Virus record (IMG/VR): IMGVR_UViG_3300037246_000990
Span: 55,600-119,599 of that record
DNA length: 64,000 bases
Direction: 5' to 3' (one strand)
DNA from: a virus
Under the pieces are notes generated by a model. That model was given only the letters and a program-made list of their open reading frames with translations. It was not told where the DNA came from and searched no databases. Positions within the stretch are counted from its first letter, which is position 1. Each line of letters begins with the position of its first letter. A program made the position numbers and the translations under genes. Positions 30,665 through 41,115 of this stretch are shown here, in pieces.

Positions 30665-33600
30665 CAAGAAGGGTAACTGGATAGGTAAGACTAAGGATGA
30701 AGTAGATGCCTTCGTGTCCTCCCTCGATGAGGAGATGCAGACAGTACCTAAGGAACTCCAATTACAAATCCAGGCCCTAGGTGATCAGGTGCTGGGTGCT
30801 AACAGCGCTCTGGTAAAGTCAAACAAGAACAGGGGGAAGGCATTTTCCAACATTCTGTACAAGGGAGTCAAGCCGGTAGATATTGTGATCCCGGTGTATG
30901 GTGGGCTCCACGTCTTAGCTCCATGTCTCGCTTCCATCATCCAGCGTACAGGTTGGCCGTACAGACTCATCCTCGTTGACGACGCCTCGCCTGACAAGGG
31001 CACCACTGCGTGGCTTAAGACGTGGGCTACGGAGCACCCCAACCACACCGTCCTCTACAACAAGAAGAATCGAGGCTTCGCTGCCACAGTCAACCGAGGC
31101 ATCGAGGCAGGGGATAACGACTACATCTGCGTCCTCAATTCAGACGTGCTGGTCACGAAAGGCTGGCTCTTCAAGCTGGTGGTGGCGATGGAGACGGATC
31201 CGAAGCACAACAAAATCATCAACCCCTGCACCAACAACACCGCCCTTATCAACATCCCTCTCCAAGAGGGCTACGACTACAACGATATGAACCGGGCCTT
31301 TGAGAAGCTGTCTTCTCATTCCTACCCGGAGATCATGCCTACAGGCTTCTGCTTCTTCATGCCCCGCTCTTTAGTGAATGACATAGGTACCTTCGATGAG
31401 GGGTACGTGTCCTACGGTGAGGAGTCAGACTTCTGGATGCGGACAATTACTCGGATCCATAATGGTGGAGTGGTGAACTGGAGATCAATACTCGCAGACG
31501 ACACTTACATCTTCCACGAGAGAGGCACCTCGTTCGGTGTGATGGGCGCGGAAGAGCACATGGGGTTCCGGAAAGCAGGGTCAGCCCGGTTTCATGGTAT
31601 CTGGCCTGGGTTCAAGGCATGGGAACAGTCCTTTGACATCCGTAAGTCCTTAGCAACCTTAAGGACACCTGTCGCTGAAGACCTCATCAAGAAAGAGAAC
31701 CCGCCGTACCACATCTGCTTCGTGGTGTACAGCACGGAGAATTGCGGTGGCATGAAGGTGATTGCAGACATCGTTAACCACCTCAATGAGACAGGAGTAG
31801 ACGCTAAGATCGCTCACGTCAAGAGAGACCCTAAAATGAAGAAGAACGTGTTGCCTTCACTGCGGACAGAACCCATCGTATTTGAAGGCACGCCTGACTT
31901 CATCAACAACTTCCACGACCGAGTGTTCAAAGAAGGTATCGTGGTAGCTGGTACTGGAGAGCTGATGCCTCTGGTGGCTGCGGTTACTCACGGGAACTCC
32001 AAACTGACCTCGATCCATTTCTCACAGAGTGATGACCTCTGTATCGCCCCCTCCAAGCAGTTGAAGGATTCTATCAGGAACGCTAACAAGCTGGCTGACT
32101 TCACCTTCACCAATAGCAAGTGGACAGCGAAGAAGATGGCTAAATCTCACAAGGTACACGGCACCATCAACCCTGGGTACGACGAACTGATGTTCTCCCC
32201 TAAAGGTAGAGAAGAAGGTGACGAGCGTCCTACTATGTTGGTGTCTCTCGGCAATCAGGTGTACCCCTTCAAGGGGCATGACCGTGGTGTCGAGCTGTGT
32301 CACCACGTACATAGGCTTTGCAAAGAGAATAAGAAGGAGGTTCGGATCCTGGCTAACGGAGTTGATTCGGTGCAAGGCTCTCCCTACATTATAGGGCTAG
32401 GTATCCTACCTCAGACGAGGTTCGCCAAGGTTTTAGGGACAGAGGTAGACGTCTACGTTGATCCTGCAAGGAACCACAGCTACGGGCTACCCTCCTTAGA
32501 GGCGATGGCTTCTGGTGCAGTGCCGGTGTGTTGGGACAACAAGGGCATCAGGGAGTATGCGACGCACGATCTTGACGCTATCGTCCTCAACAACAAGACA
32601 GTACCCGAGGTCCTGGCAGAGAGGATCTACAACCTCCTATTCAATGAGCCGAAGCGATTAGCTCAGCTCAGGGAAGCGGGGCAGAAGACAGTTCGGAAGC
32701 TGACCCGGCAACAAGGAGTCTTCGACTTCATCAAGCTGCTAGAGAAGAAGCTCGACCTCAGAGTGCAATCTAAGAAGATTGCAATTATCACCCCGCACCT
32801 AAGGAAGCACGGCGGACCCACCACTATCCTGAACACGGCCAACATGCTCCAAAAAGCAGGGCACAATGTGTGTCTCTACTCCATTTACACCGATATCGCC
32901 CCAAGCATTCAGAAGAGCTGTGAGGTACCGCTGCGGGTGGACTGGCAGAACATTCCGCCTTGTGACTTGTTGATCTCGAACTCAGACAACGAACACAACA
33001 AGGAATTCCTTGAGATGTCACACATTAATAAGAAGGTCATGCTCAAGCTGTCACACAACCCCAGGTTCCAGTCACTAGAGGCTGACTCGTTGAACCTTAA
33101 GTGGGACGCCATAGCCACCAGCACGCAGTGGCTAAAGGATGCGTGTGAGACGGTGACTGAGGGGTGGAAATACAAGACACATAAGAACGCTAAGCGGGTG
33201 GGGTGGTACCACTACGGACATGAGCTGTTCAGTGCAGCAGCAAACCGCCGAAGGTTCGGCGATAAGGACGTCGGCCTCACCGTAGGAACATTGATCCATC
33301 AACATCCTCTTAAGGGAACCACTGAGGCACTTCAAGTTATGGAAGCTATGGCTCGTAGGTACCCCAGTAAGCTCCAGTTGGTGGGTGTAGGTGAAGCACC
33401 TGAGTTTGCTAAGACGAAACCTGACTGGTTGAACTACGTACTCAGCCCGAGCAGAGAAGAGATGTCTAAAGTCATGGCGCAGGTAGACATTTGGATCGTC
33501 GCATCCCATACCGAGGGGCTAGGGCGCATGACGTTGGAGGCCATGTCCAGCGCTTGCGCCATTGTGTCCACTGACACCGGGGCTGAGTTCCTTGAAGACG

Positions 33601-33785
33601 GGAAGAACTGCCTGCTTGCTAAGGTAGGCGACGTCGAAGGTCTTACGAAGTGCGTTGATATCCTCTACCAAGAGACAGAGTACAAACAAACTCTAGTGAG
33701 TGCTGGCTTCGACACAGCAACAAAAGCGGCCGACTCGACGGAGTATAAGAAGAACTGGAACAGGATCATAGGAGACTTGTTTTGA
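30654..33785 (+). CDS. Three-domain glycosyltransferase (GT2 plus two GT4-like)
   Basis: 1043 residues from GTG 30654, with GGAG 8 bases upstream. Domain 1 (about 75-300) is a GT2 fold: [14 protein letters not shown] (107-112), N-S-D (162-164) and a later G-E-E-S-D-F-W-M-R. Domain 2 (about 350-700) is GT-B-like: G-G-M-K-V near its start and [14 protein letters not shown] near its end. Domain 3 (about 705-1043) repeats the GT-B form: H-G-G-P-T-T start and [15 protein letters not shown]. No signal peptide or membrane helix, so it acts in the cytoplasm. The acceptor (DNA, virion protein or host glycan) is unknown. Confidence 0.9.
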   Translation: MPFDKKGNWIGKTKDEVDAFVSSLDEEMQTVPKELQLQIQALGDQVLGANSALVKSNKNRGKAFSNILYKGVKPVDIVIPVYGGLHVLAPCLASIIQRTGWPYRLILVDDASPDKGTTAWLKTWATEHPNHTVLYNKKNRGFAATVNRGIEAGDNDYICVLNSDVLVTKGWLFKLVVAMETDPKHNKIINPCTNNTALINIPLQEGYDYNDMNRAFEKLSSHSYPEIMPTGFCFFMPRSLVNDIGTFDEGYVSYGEESDFWMRTITRIHNGGVVNWRSILADDTYIFHERGTSFGVMGAEEHMGFRKAGSARFHGIWPGFKAWEQSFDIRKSLATLRTPVAEDLIKKENPPYHICFVVYSTENCGGMKVIADIVNHLNETGVDAKIAHVKRDPKMKKNVLPSLRTEPIVFEGTPDFINNFHDRVFKEGIVVAGTGELMPLVAAVTHGNSKLTSIHFSQSDDLCIAPSKQLKDSIRNANKLADFTFTNSKWTAKKMAKSHKVHGTINPGYDELMFSPKGREEGDERPTMLVSLGNQVYPFKGHDRGVELCHHVHRLCKENKKEVRILANGVDSVQGSPYIIGLGILPQTRFAKVLGTEVDVYVDPARNHSYGLPSLEAMASGAVPVCWDNKGIREYATHDLDAIVLNNKTVPEVLAERIYNLLFNEPKRLAQLREAGQKTVRKLTRQQGVFDFIKLLEKKLDLRVQSKKIAIITPHLRKHGGPTTILNTANMLQKAGHNVCLYSIYTDIAPSIQKSCEVPLRVDWQNIPPCDLLISNSDNEHNKEFLEMSHINKKVMLKLSHNPRFQSLEADSLNLKWDAIATSTQWLKDACETVTEGWKYKTHKNAKRVGWYHYGHELFSAAANRRRFGDKDVGLTVGTLIHQHPLKGTTEALQVMEAMARRYPSKLQLVGVGEAPEFAKTKPDWLNYVLSPSREEMSKVMAQVDIWIVASHTEGLGRMTLEAMSSACAIVSTDTGAEFLEDGKNCLLAKVGDVEGLTKCVDILYQETEYKQTLVSAGFDTATKAADSTEYKKNWNRIIGDLF

Positions 33786-33952
33786 ACCAAGAAGAACTGA
33801 CCAAACAGATTGAGCATGCTTTCCAGTACGCAGCACCCGGGAAGTTCAAGAACACCAAAGAGGCGCTACAGGTAGTAGCTTCAGCTCTCCGATTCTTGAC
33901 GAATCAGTGTGAAAACATGGACACAATAGAGGCTCCGAATGACGACGACTAG
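33782..33952 (+). CDS. Small helical protein (56 aa) between glycosyltransferases
   Basis: TTG start overlapping the upstream stop, AGGAG 7-8 bases before it, and an end overlapping the next gene by 14 bases. Helical and charged ([11 protein letters not shown]...[13 protein letters not shown]), acidic C-terminus. Function unknown; the tight overlap on both sides supports translation. Confidence 0.6.
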   Translation: MNQEELTKQIEHAFQYAAPGKFKNTKEALQVVASALRFLTNQCENMDTIEAPNDDD

Positions 33953-34688
33953 AGCTGTAGCTATTAGCACATACAACAGAAGTACCCGTTTAGGTGAAGT
34001 AATAGAAGGAGTGCTGAGCACTGTACCTAAAAACACAGACGTGTTCGTAGTAGATGATGGTAGTACAGATTCCACTGCTAGTTTGATGGGTAGCTTCCGG
34101 GGCGCACACTACTACCGGGGCCCGAACATGGGGGTTGGTACGAACAAAACCCGCTGCTTGTATCTCATGAAGAACCACCACTTCAGTTGCATTCTCGAAG
34201 ACGATCTTGTACCCACAGAGAAGAACTGGTTTGAATGCTATGAGGCCGCAGCCACCTTGATGGATGTCCATCACTGGTGTCGGGTCCAAGACAAAGAGAT
34301 ATCGGAGACAATGCCGTCCTTTACTGAATACATGAAGAAGACTATGAACGCCACCCCAATCTACGCATCGTCGCCGAGGGGGGACATGACCTTCATCACT
34401 CGTAAGGTCATCAGCACGGTCGGTGGTATGGACCCCGCGTTCCAGGGCGTTGGATATGCTCACGGTAGCTGGAGTAACAGAGTAGTGCGGGCAGGGCTTA
34501 TCTCTCATCCTCTTAAGTGGATCGACATCGCTGAATGCCGGGATAAGTTTAAGCAGGTGGGCGACACAGAAGGGGGCCGCTGGGATGAAGATCCGGAGAA
34601 GATTAAGAAGCAGCTCGCGTATAATAAGAAGGTATCGAAGAAGCTGGGCGACCTTGAGCAAATCTACTGTCCGCTGAGGCTACGCTAA
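33939..34688 (+). CDS. GT2-family glycosyltransferase
   Basis: 249 residues. I-S-T-Y-N-R-S near the start, V-F-V-V-D-D-G-S-T-D, and L-E-D-D-L as the DxD-like metal motif form the GT2 GT-A core. A later segment (G-G-M-D-P-A-F...G-V-G-Y-A-H) fits the acceptor half. No membrane segment. Second gene of the glycosyltransferase module; ends at the start of the next gene (TAATG). Confidence 0.85.
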   Translation: MTTTRAVAISTYNRSTRLGEVIEGVLSTVPKNTDVFVVDDGSTDSTASLMGSFRGAHYYRGPNMGVGTNKTRCLYLMKNHHFSCILEDDLVPTEKNWFECYEAAATLMDVHHWCRVQDKEISETMPSFTEYMKKTMNATPIYASSPRGDMTFITRKVISTVGGMDPAFQGVGYAHGSWSNRVVRAGLISHPLKWIDIAECRDKFKQVGDTEGGRWDEDPEKIKKQLAYNKKVSKKLGDLEQIYCPLRLR

Positions 34689-35617
34689 TGGCTAATATTC
34701 TTCTAGGCTATCGGCAGGACTACGATAAGCGCGGCGATCTTGTGAAGTCGTACTCTCATAGCACACATCAAGCTTTAATAAATCTGAACCATTCTGTTAC
34801 CCCTGTAGGTGAGGGTCACGATCTTGTTTCTCTGTCCGATCCACGGTGGTCGAAGACACCTAAAGATGTAATGGATTACGATTTGTTCCTTGACATCGAT
34901 AGCGGGCGCAACAAGGACGGAGAGTTGGCCTTTCAGACTGAGAAGCCTCCTATCCTCTCGGCTGTACGATTTATAGATTCGCACGGCCACGCTACCCTGC
35001 ATAAGCGGCTAGCTAAGAACTATGACCATGTGTTCTTTGCAGTGTGGGATAAACGGGATCTGTTCACCAAACATCCGTCATCCCACTGGTGCCCAAATGC
35101 TTCAGATGCGAAATACTTTTACAAGGATATCCTCCCTGACGCACATGAATCTCGGCCCTTCGACGTGGGGTTCTTCGGGAGTAAGCACGGGCTTGATCGG
35201 GCCGACATACTCAAGACTGTAGGGGACCGCAACAAGTGGAAGCTCGACATCCGACAGCTTGGGAAGACCACGAATCGATGGCCGCACACAGCCGAGGCCA
35301 TGGCGCAGTGCAGAGTGTTGTTCAACAAGGGCCAGAAGCACGACGGTCCTAATCAACGGGTGCTTGAGAGCATGCTGATGGAGCGTCCGCTGGTTAATGA
35401 TCGCGATCCTAGGGATGGTATGTCACAGCTCTTTGAGGAGGGGGAGCACTACCTCGGTTACGATAGTGATTCGGAACTCGCTAACAACATCCAGTGGTGC
35501 CTCCGAGAACCATCCTTGGCTAGCGCTATGGCTAAGCGAGCTTATCGGGTGGCGTACGAGAAACACCAAGTCAAGCACAGGGTGGAACAGATACTGGAGG
35601 TGACAGGTGTCGGATAA
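34688..35617 (+). CDS. CgeB/GT-B-like glycosyltransferase
   Basis: 309 residues. The C-terminal half shows N-Q-R-V-L-E-S-M-L-M-E-R-P-L-V, then D-G-M-S-Q-L-F-E-E-G-E-H-Y-L, and the spaced A-Y-x-x-A-Y-E-K-H helix. This is the pattern of group 1 glycosyltransferases of the CgeB type, where the family has E-x-x-A-x-G-x-P. The N-terminal half is divergent. Cytoplasmic; donor and acceptor unknown. Confidence 0.8.
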   Translation: MANILLGYRQDYDKRGDLVKSYSHSTHQALINLNHSVTPVGEGHDLVSLSDPRWSKTPKDVMDYDLFLDIDSGRNKDGELAFQTEKPPILSAVRFIDSHGHATLHKRLAKNYDHVFFAVWDKRDLFTKHPSSHWCPNASDAKYFYKDILPDAHESRPFDVGFFGSKHGLDRADILKTVGDRNKWKLDIRQLGKTTNRWPHTAEAMAQCRVLFNKGQKHDGPNQRVLESMLMERPLVNDRDPRDGMSQLFEEGEHYLGYDSDSELANNIQWCLREPSLASAMAKRAYRVAYEKHQVKHRVEQILEVTGVG

Positions 35618-35789
35618 AGAAAAGCGGGAGCAACGATGGCGAGCTAGCGCTCATATTCAATTCTTGATTAAACAGTTGAGAAAGCAGAGAGAGCAGAAAA
35701 GAATGTCAGTTGAAACTGTACAGAAATGTAAGGAGACTATAAAGAGGCTTAAGCGTCTTAAAGATGAGGAGATGACAGGGATTGGGTAA
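35607..35789 (+). CDS. Small basic coiled-coil protein
   Basis: 60 residues from a GTG behind GGAGG, overlapping both neighbours. Almost entirely charged (Lys, Arg, Glu, Gln) and helical, with a net positive charge. Could bind nucleic acid or serve as a small scaffold. No family recognised. Confidence 0.62.
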   Translation: MSDKEKREQRWRASAHIQFLIKQLRKQREQKRMSVETVQKCKETIKRLKRLKDEEMTGIG

Positions 35790-36219
35790 GAAAGGCTGTA
35801 AAGAAGGTTTGAGTATAGCAGAACGTATTGACGAAAACGTTGATAAGAGTTCTGGTTGCTGGGCTTGGCTTTTATATACTAAACCTTATGGGTACGGTCA
35901 TTTCAAGGTAAATGGGAGAACAAGGCGAGCACACAGGGTATCCTGGGAAGAGTTTAATGGACCAATACCAGAAGGAATGTTTGTTTGTCATGATTGTGAT
36001 AACCCGTCGTGTGTTAATCCTGAACACTTATTCTTAGGGACGCAGGCCGATAACTTACAAGACATGAAACAAAAAGGTAGAGGAAGAGGTAGGTTCTCTG
36101 GGGTTACTCATTGTAGATTAGGGCATCCTTTCTCTTTAGCTACAAGTGGAAAGCGTATCTGTAGAACCTGTCATCGTCAAAGAGATAAAGCTAGGTATCA
36201 TAGGAGAAAACATGGATAA
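35782..36219 (+). CDS. HNH homing-type endonuclease (copy 3)
   Basis: 145 residues, TTG start. Same core as the copies at 5835 and 15029: C-W-A-W near the start, [26 protein letters not shown]. The C-terminal DNA-contact region differs: it has a zinc module (C-R-L-G-H...C-R-T-C-H) in place of the helix-turn-helix. The region is AT-rich compared with the glycosyltransferase genes on both sides, which it separates. Confidence 0.88.
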   Translation: MGKKGCKEGLSIAERIDENVDKSSGCWAWLLYTKPYGYGHFKVNGRTRRAHRVSWEEFNGPIPEGMFVCHDCDNPSCVNPEHLFLGTQADNLQDMKQKGRGRGRFSGVTHCRLGHPFSLATSGKRICRTCHRQRDKARYHRRKHG

Positions 36220-36967
36220 GATAAGAGGTCTTACGCCAACAATTCTAGCCATGAATGACCAGTTCTGGCTCCCCTACGCTCTAGAATCCCTTCGCGGTCG
36301 ATTCGAGCGTTATGTAATATATGATGCGGGAAGTGAGGATGAGACCGGGAATATTATTGATTGGTTTTGTGAAACAGAAGAGGCTGAGTTCTTCGTTCGC
36401 AAGCTGCCGTTCGCCGTGCCCTCTATCCAGGGATGCTACCGCAACTCTATGCTGGTGGAGGCTGAAACAGAGTGGACGTACATGGTAGACTGCGATGAGG
36501 TGTACCACCCAACCAGTCTTGATAACTTACGTAAAATATGTTTGAGAAACGGTGACACGGCTACTGCTTTCCAAGAAAGCATCAAGTACGGGGTAGTGCA
36601 ACGCATAGAAATGGCTGGGAATCTGCTTCAGAAGTACTCAGACGAGCGCACACACCACCGCCTATACCGCCGGAACGCTTACTTCACCGGTAACCACCCA
36701 GGAGAAGCACCTAAGTTTAAGCAACGACAGAACAACGAGATTATTATTGAAGACGTCACATGCTGGCACTTCCACAATGCTCTTCGCTCCCCCTTGGAGG
36801 GGTCGGTGCCGAAGAGACTGGATCGAAAGTCCCAAGGTACGTACCACCCAGGAGAGTTGGTACCCTTCGATCTGTTGAAAGAACTGCCTATCCTACGGGA
36901 ACCGATCAATGACTTCCCAGTCAGTCCCGATTTGGAAAGGCTACAGCATGGCGCTCGTAAGATGTAA
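36212..36967 (+). CDS. GT2-like glycosyltransferase
   Basis: 251 residues from ATG 36212 behind [27 protein letters not shown] (donor-binding) and M-V-D-C-D-E-V-Y (DxD) are GT2 features. A later C-W-H-F-H-N segment completes the fold. Last glycosyltransferase of the module, interrupted from the others by the HNH gene. Confidence 0.8.
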   Translation: MDKIRGLTPTILAMNDQFWLPYALESLRGRFERYVIYDAGSEDETGNIIDWFCETEEAEFFVRKLPFAVPSIQGCYRNSMLVEAETEWTYMVDCDEVYHPTSLDNLRKICLRNGDTATAFQESIKYGVVQRIEMAGNLLQKYSDERTHHRLYRRNAYFTGNHPGEAPKFKQRQNNEIIIEDVTCWHFHNALRSPLEGSVPKRLDRKSQGTYHPGELVPFDLLKELPILREPINDFPVSPDLERLQHGARKM

Positions 36968-37136
36968 GTGCGGCAGGTATACTCAGAATGGATTTCTCTG
37001 CACTAACTGTCAGAAGGATTCTTCTATCGATTTAATGTACTACACCCCAGAGGATGTCGAGGATGAGGATGAGTTCGATGAGTACGGATTCCTCATCATT
37101 GATACTCTAGAAGAGTGCAATGCAGAGGATGATTAG
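36948..37136 (+). CDS. Small zinc-ribbon acidic protein
   Basis: 62 residues from ATG 36948. C-K-C-G-R and C-T-N-C-Q give a zinc ribbon; the second half is acidic (D-V-E-D-E-D-E-F-D-E). Its stop codon overlaps the stop codon of the convergent gene on the other strand. Last gene of the left arm. Confidence 0.68.
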   Translation: MALVRCKCGRYTQNGFLCTNCQKDSSIDLMYYTPEDVEDEDEFDEYGFLIIDTLEECNAEDD

Positions 37137-37519
37137 AAGTCTATTTCGTACTGCGGGTTCTTAAGCTCCCCGGCCTCGCACATCAATTCCCGTGCTCTAT
37201 CCACCGCCATTGAATGTCTGTTCATCAAATCCCACTGCATCTGCACATAAAAACACATGAGCTTACCGTACTTATAGTCAGGGCTGTTCTCTTTTGCTTC
37301 TTCGCAGTACTGGATGCGCTCTGTCAGGTGTATCATCTCTTTATATTGGAAGCTGTAACTATCGGCCAGCGCCTCACAAGGGAAGCCGAGGTACAATGTT
37401 ACCAGATTAGGGTCTACCTCATCAACAGGTGTGTCTGTTCTAGCTCGGAACGCCACAAGAAACAGTATCGCTAACACACACGCCAAACCCAAGGCATACG
37501 CTGCTACTCTACTAATCAT
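37133..37519 (-). CDS. Membrane-anchored protein at end of virion operon
   Basis: 128 residues. An N-terminal hydrophobic helix (A-A-Y-A-L-G-L-A-C-V-L-A-I-L-F-L-V) followed by R-A-R suggests an inner-membrane anchor with the rest in the periplasm. The soluble part has four cysteines and is helical. Position as the last late gene, and the topology, would fit a lysis-related or spanin-like protein, but no family is recognised. ATG at 37519 follows GGGAGAAG. Confidence 0.65.
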   Translation of the reverse strand: MISRVAAYALGLACVLAILFLVAFRARTDTPVDEVDPNLVTLYLGFPCEALADSYSFQYKEMIHLTERIQYCEEAKENSPDYKYGKLMCFYVQMQWDLMNRHSMAVDRARELMCEAGELKNPQYEIDF

Positions 37520-40500
37520 CAACTTCTCCCTTTCAACATGTATTCTTTGCGGAGAGCTTCAAGCAACTCCTCCCTCGCTCGGTTTCTTTCTTGCCCAGCC
37601 CATTGCCCTGCTTGTTCTAGTCTGTCTTCAATGTCTGACTGGGACCACTGCCGCAGCTTCGGGTGCTGCCCTAGTCTATCCGAGATCCCCTTCAGGTAGC
37701 GGGTGTACTTCTCCTGAGCTATTAGCGGGCTGTGCTGGAACTGCTCAGCGAACGAACCTTGGATCTCTGTCAGGATCTGCACGATCTCCCTCTCGTTGCC
37801 CTTGTTGAGGTGGTAGTCGAGGTTCTTAGCGAGGTGCTTCCGGATCTTGTACATGTGCTGCTCTGTCTTGCTCTCGTTGGCGAGCTGCTGCTCACCGGTG
37901 GCAGCGTACGACTTGAAGACACCGAAGTTGTTGATCCAGAAGTCGTTGGTCATGCTGCCGGGTCGCCCTGTCATCGGGTCGATAGCGTTACCTGTGTCGA
38001 TCAGGAACCGGGATATGTTGGTAATGCCTGTAGGTTCGCCCCACAGCGGCACATCGGGTGTTGACATCTTCAGACCGTACTTCTGAAGGATAGGAGGTGC
38101 CAAGAAACCCAGCATACCAGCGATAGTCTTGGAGAGACCCCCCAAAACAGTACCGTCACCAGCAGGCTCGCCATAAGGAGTCTCGCCTGTGAAGGCAGAG
38201 ATCATCGGCTTTAGGATGGCGAGGGGCTCGGCTGGCATCTGCTCCAACAGCCCAGGCAAGTCCTGCCACGGAGCGTAGTTGCCGCCGAAGTCCGGGGCGT
38301 TCGTGGTCATCATGAACGTGGAGTGAGGTAGGAAGTCCAGCATCGCACCCCGCATCTGCTTGGCATGCGCTTCATCTGTGCTCATGGCGGCTAGGAACCC
38401 ACCGAAGGCGCCGCCGGTCAGTCCACCAGCGTACGCTGCTTTGGCACTCTTCCCCATTATGGCTCCTGCTGCCGCACCGAACAAGGCACCGGTGCCACCA
38501 CCACCCACAGCAGCGATAGCACGCCCCTCTCCAAGCAGGGTGGTGTGAGCCTGCGCCCAGAAGGGGAGCTGGCGCTTGGACTCTCGCACTTCTGTCGGAT
38601 CCCCTGCAAATCCCATGCCACTCATCATCGATTGAATGACTTGAGGCGCACGCAGCCAGGGGATCATCCGGAGGGGGTGATCTTGGAGGTTGTTCTTCGT
38701 GATACGTAGGGCTTCAGCAGGGAACGTAGCCCACGGGAAGGCGAACTTACGGCCACGCTTAATAGCGGACCCCACGGTTCCGTACATAGGGAGCCGTCTA
38801 GCCACCTCTGTCACGGCTGATTGTCTTGACAGGCCCCTGCCCCTGAGGTGGATGAAATACGCCATCTTGGGGACCATATCCTCAGCGAGGTACGCCTTGG
38901 TCAGTTGGTCGAACCACTTCACTCTGTTGCCCACCTGGGCGATGTCTTTTGTCTTCGTGTAAGCCCTGATCACACCCTTAGTGAAGATCTGCGTGTCAGA
39001 CAGGGCCTTTCCCATCCGTTCCAATGCTCTCGAACCCTCGATTTGTTCAAACGCTGACGCCTCAAGCAGCTCCTGCACTGTGGGGTCGAAGAACTCATCG
39101 GCTAGGTTCAACCGCTGACCCTTGAAGCCCGCCTCTGACCCCAGGTCTATGCCTTTGAGGAGGCCCTCTGAGTCGAATAGCTTGCCTCTTGTCGTCATAC
39201 CCGCCTCGGTGGCCACCTTGTTGATCTCAGCGATCTTGTTGAAGGTTGTAGTCATCCGGCCCATGAGAGCGATGTTTTCAGGTGAGGCTACGTTGAAGCC
39301 AGCCTGAGCCAAGAAGGACATGTTACCCGTGAGGTTCTGGATGTGGGTCGGGACGGATCCTGCTGTCTTCATCGTCTTATAGATCGTGGTCATGATATCC
39401 ATGAGGGAGTGGGAGATCTGCTGGGTCTGGGCCATCATACCTCGCTCACCCCAGATCTCATTGAAGACATCAGTCTTGATCCACGGAAGCGCCTCTTCTG
39501 CCTTCCCTGTCTTCTTCGCAATCATGCGCCTGAGGATGGCAGATGCACCGTCAGGAGCGTTCTCCAGCGACACATAGCCAAGTTGTTTCATCTTTCTAGC
39601 ACCAAACCCAGATGCTTTCGCGAGGTCAGAAGGCTGGAAGAGGGTGCTGTTCGGTTTGGTAATCATGTCTGTGATGAATTGGAAGTTGGAATGCAGGATC
39701 CCATCAGTCATGTACCCGTTGATAGTAACGTCGGCCATGTCGGTGACCATATCACCAGACTGGAGGCGTTCAAAGATGTCTTCAGGCGTACCTGTCCGGT
39801 GCTTCAGGGTGGGGCTGCTCAGTTTAGGTTCGTGGCGTGTTGTAATTGCTACGTGCTGGTACTCGCCGACGGCTTTGATCTTGCCCTCTTCCTCGATGAT
39901 ACCTGTCGCCCGTTTCTTTCCAGGCTTGGGCTTGATAGGCACCATGTGTGTGGTGGTGGGGCTGATATCACCAAGTCCTGGCGTATCTTTGTATGTAGCA
40001 GGAAGGTGAGCAGGGCCGATGCTTTTGAACGTTTCTTCGGTGATGAACCCGCTCTTTACCATCTCGGATTGCCGTCGCTTCGCTGCTTCATAGTAGAAGT
40101 CAGCCCACTTCTGGTTTTTGACGGACAGTTTACCGTACTGCTTTGTCGCTGCTGTTGTTAGCCCTCTACCGGGTGCGATTCTACCGAGGAGATATGCGTA
40201 GATAGCGGGGCTATCCACCTCGGTGGGCATTTCTCGGAGGATGGTACCGATAGTGTCATTCTGCCACAGCTTGTCGTGCATTTCATGGAACGCACTCTTG
40301 ACACCACCGTTGGCGGCATCGTCGATCAGGGCGTTGTAGGTCTGCGCGAACCTTCTATCGAACTCATGCTGTATTCTCTCCCAAGCGTTGAGGGGCTCAT
40401 CGCTAGCTGCCCGCTCTGCTCTGGCTTTCATCTTCGTGTAGCGGTTGACGGCGACTTCTTGCTTCCGCAGCATGATCACGGTGTCTTTGTCAAGGTCAGC

Positions 40501-41112
40501 GTAATTGTTGATCCTTTGATCTTTTATTATGCCCATCTCTTTCCATGTACCGATCTCCGCTTTCTCCAAGGCGGTACCAACCTTCAGTTTAGTAGCCATT
40601 CTACCTACCTTGAAGGTGCTCTTCACGGCTAGGGCCGCGGGCAACATGATGGTACCCACCAGTGAGGTGGTGGCGAGGGCGTTTACCCACACCGGCTGTT
40701 CAGACCACTGCTGTTTTGCGTTGTCCACGCTCCAGGACCAACCCTTGCTGTCGTGTGCGATGCCGATGACTGCTGCTTCGGGGCCGAACAGGAAGTCCAG
40801 CGTTTTAACCCCGATGCTGTCCTCCTCTGGCTTGCTGAGGTGTGACACTACTTTGTACATGTCAACGGTCTTTCTGACAGGAGGCGCACCAATGCCAGAA
40901 CTCCCCGACGGGCCTAGGATGCCAGATTTACCTGACGGACCTAGGATACCAGAGGATCCGATGCCGCTGTCGCTTGGAGTCTTAGGAGACCCCCCTCGGA
41001 TGGCTGTGTTTTTAGACAGTAGAGCACTGCCTTCTGCCTCTCTCTGAGACAGGGCTCTTTCCTCTTCTTCCTTTTTAGCGGAGAGGATCCCTGAGTTGGG
41101 TTCATAAGCCAC
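37519..41112 (-). CDS. Large internal virion (ejection) protein candidate
   Basis: 1197 residues, the largest complete gene of the late arm. The N-terminus has short tandem repeats of the type S-G-I-L-G-P-S-G. Around residues 855-905 there is a Gly/Ala-rich segment with glycine-zipper spacing (G-A-L-F-G-A-A-A-G-A-I-M-G), able to insert in membranes. A segment R-K-F-A-F-P-W-A-T-F-P-A-E-A-L-R precedes it. Size, position at the end of the tail genes and lack of enzymatic motifs fit podovirus ejection proteins that form a trans-envelope channel. No transglycosylase motif was found. Confidence 0.72.
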   Translation of the reverse strand: MAYEPNSGILSAKKEEEERALSQREAEGSALLSKNTAIRGGSPKTPSDSGIGSSGILGPSGKSGILGPSGSSGIGAPPVRKTVDMYKVVSHLSKPEEDSIGVKTLDFLFGPEAAVIGIAHDSKGWSWSVDNAKQQWSEQPVWVNALATTSLVGTIMLPAALAVKSTFKVGRMATKLKVGTALEKAEIGTWKEMGIIKDQRINNYADLDKDTVIMLRKQEVAVNRYTKMKARAERAASDEPLNAWERIQHEFDRRFAQTYNALIDDAANGGVKSAFHEMHDKLWQNDTIGTILREMPTEVDSPAIYAYLLGRIAPGRGLTTAATKQYGKLSVKNQKWADFYYEAAKRRQSEMVKSGFITEETFKSIGPAHLPATYKDTPGLGDISPTTTHMVPIKPKPGKKRATGIIEEEGKIKAVGEYQHVAITTRHEPKLSSPTLKHRTGTPEDIFERLQSGDMVTDMADVTINGYMTDGILHSNFQFITDMITKPNSTLFQPSDLAKASGFGARKMKQLGYVSLENAPDGASAILRRMIAKKTGKAEEALPWIKTDVFNEIWGERGMMAQTQQISHSLMDIMTTIYKTMKTAGSVPTHIQNLTGNMSFLAQAGFNVASPENIALMGRMTTTFNKIAEINKVATEAGMTTRGKLFDSEGLLKGIDLGSEAGFKGQRLNLADEFFDPTVQELLEASAFEQIEGSRALERMGKALSDTQIFTKGVIRAYTKTKDIAQVGNRVKWFDQLTKAYLAEDMVPKMAYFIHLRGRGLSRQSAVTEVARRLPMYGTVGSAIKRGRKFAFPWATFPAEALRITKNNLQDHPLRMIPWLRAPQVIQSMMSGMGFAGDPTEVRESKRQLPFWAQAHTTLLGEGRAIAAVGGGGTGALFGAAAGAIMGKSAKAAYAGGLTGGAFGGFLAAMSTDEAHAKQMRGAMLDFLPHSTFMMTTNAPDFGGNYAPWQDLPGLLEQMPAEPLAILKPMISAFTGETPYGEPAGDGTVLGGLSKTIAGMLGFLAPPILQKYGLKMSTPDVPLWGEPTGITNISRFLIDTGNAIDPMTGRPGSMTNDFWINNFGVFKSYAATGEQQLANESKTEQHMYKIRKHLAKNLDYHLNKGNEREIVQILTEIQGSFAEQFQHSPLIAQEKYTRYLKGISDRLGQHPKLRQWSQSDIEDRLEQAGQWAGQERNRAREELLEALRKEYMLKGRS

Positions 41113-41115
41113 AGG

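Noticed and set aside
39343-40161. Open frame of 272 codons on the + strand
   Set aside because: Lies fully inside the 1197-residue virion gene on the minus strand, with no ribosome binding site and an atypical composition.
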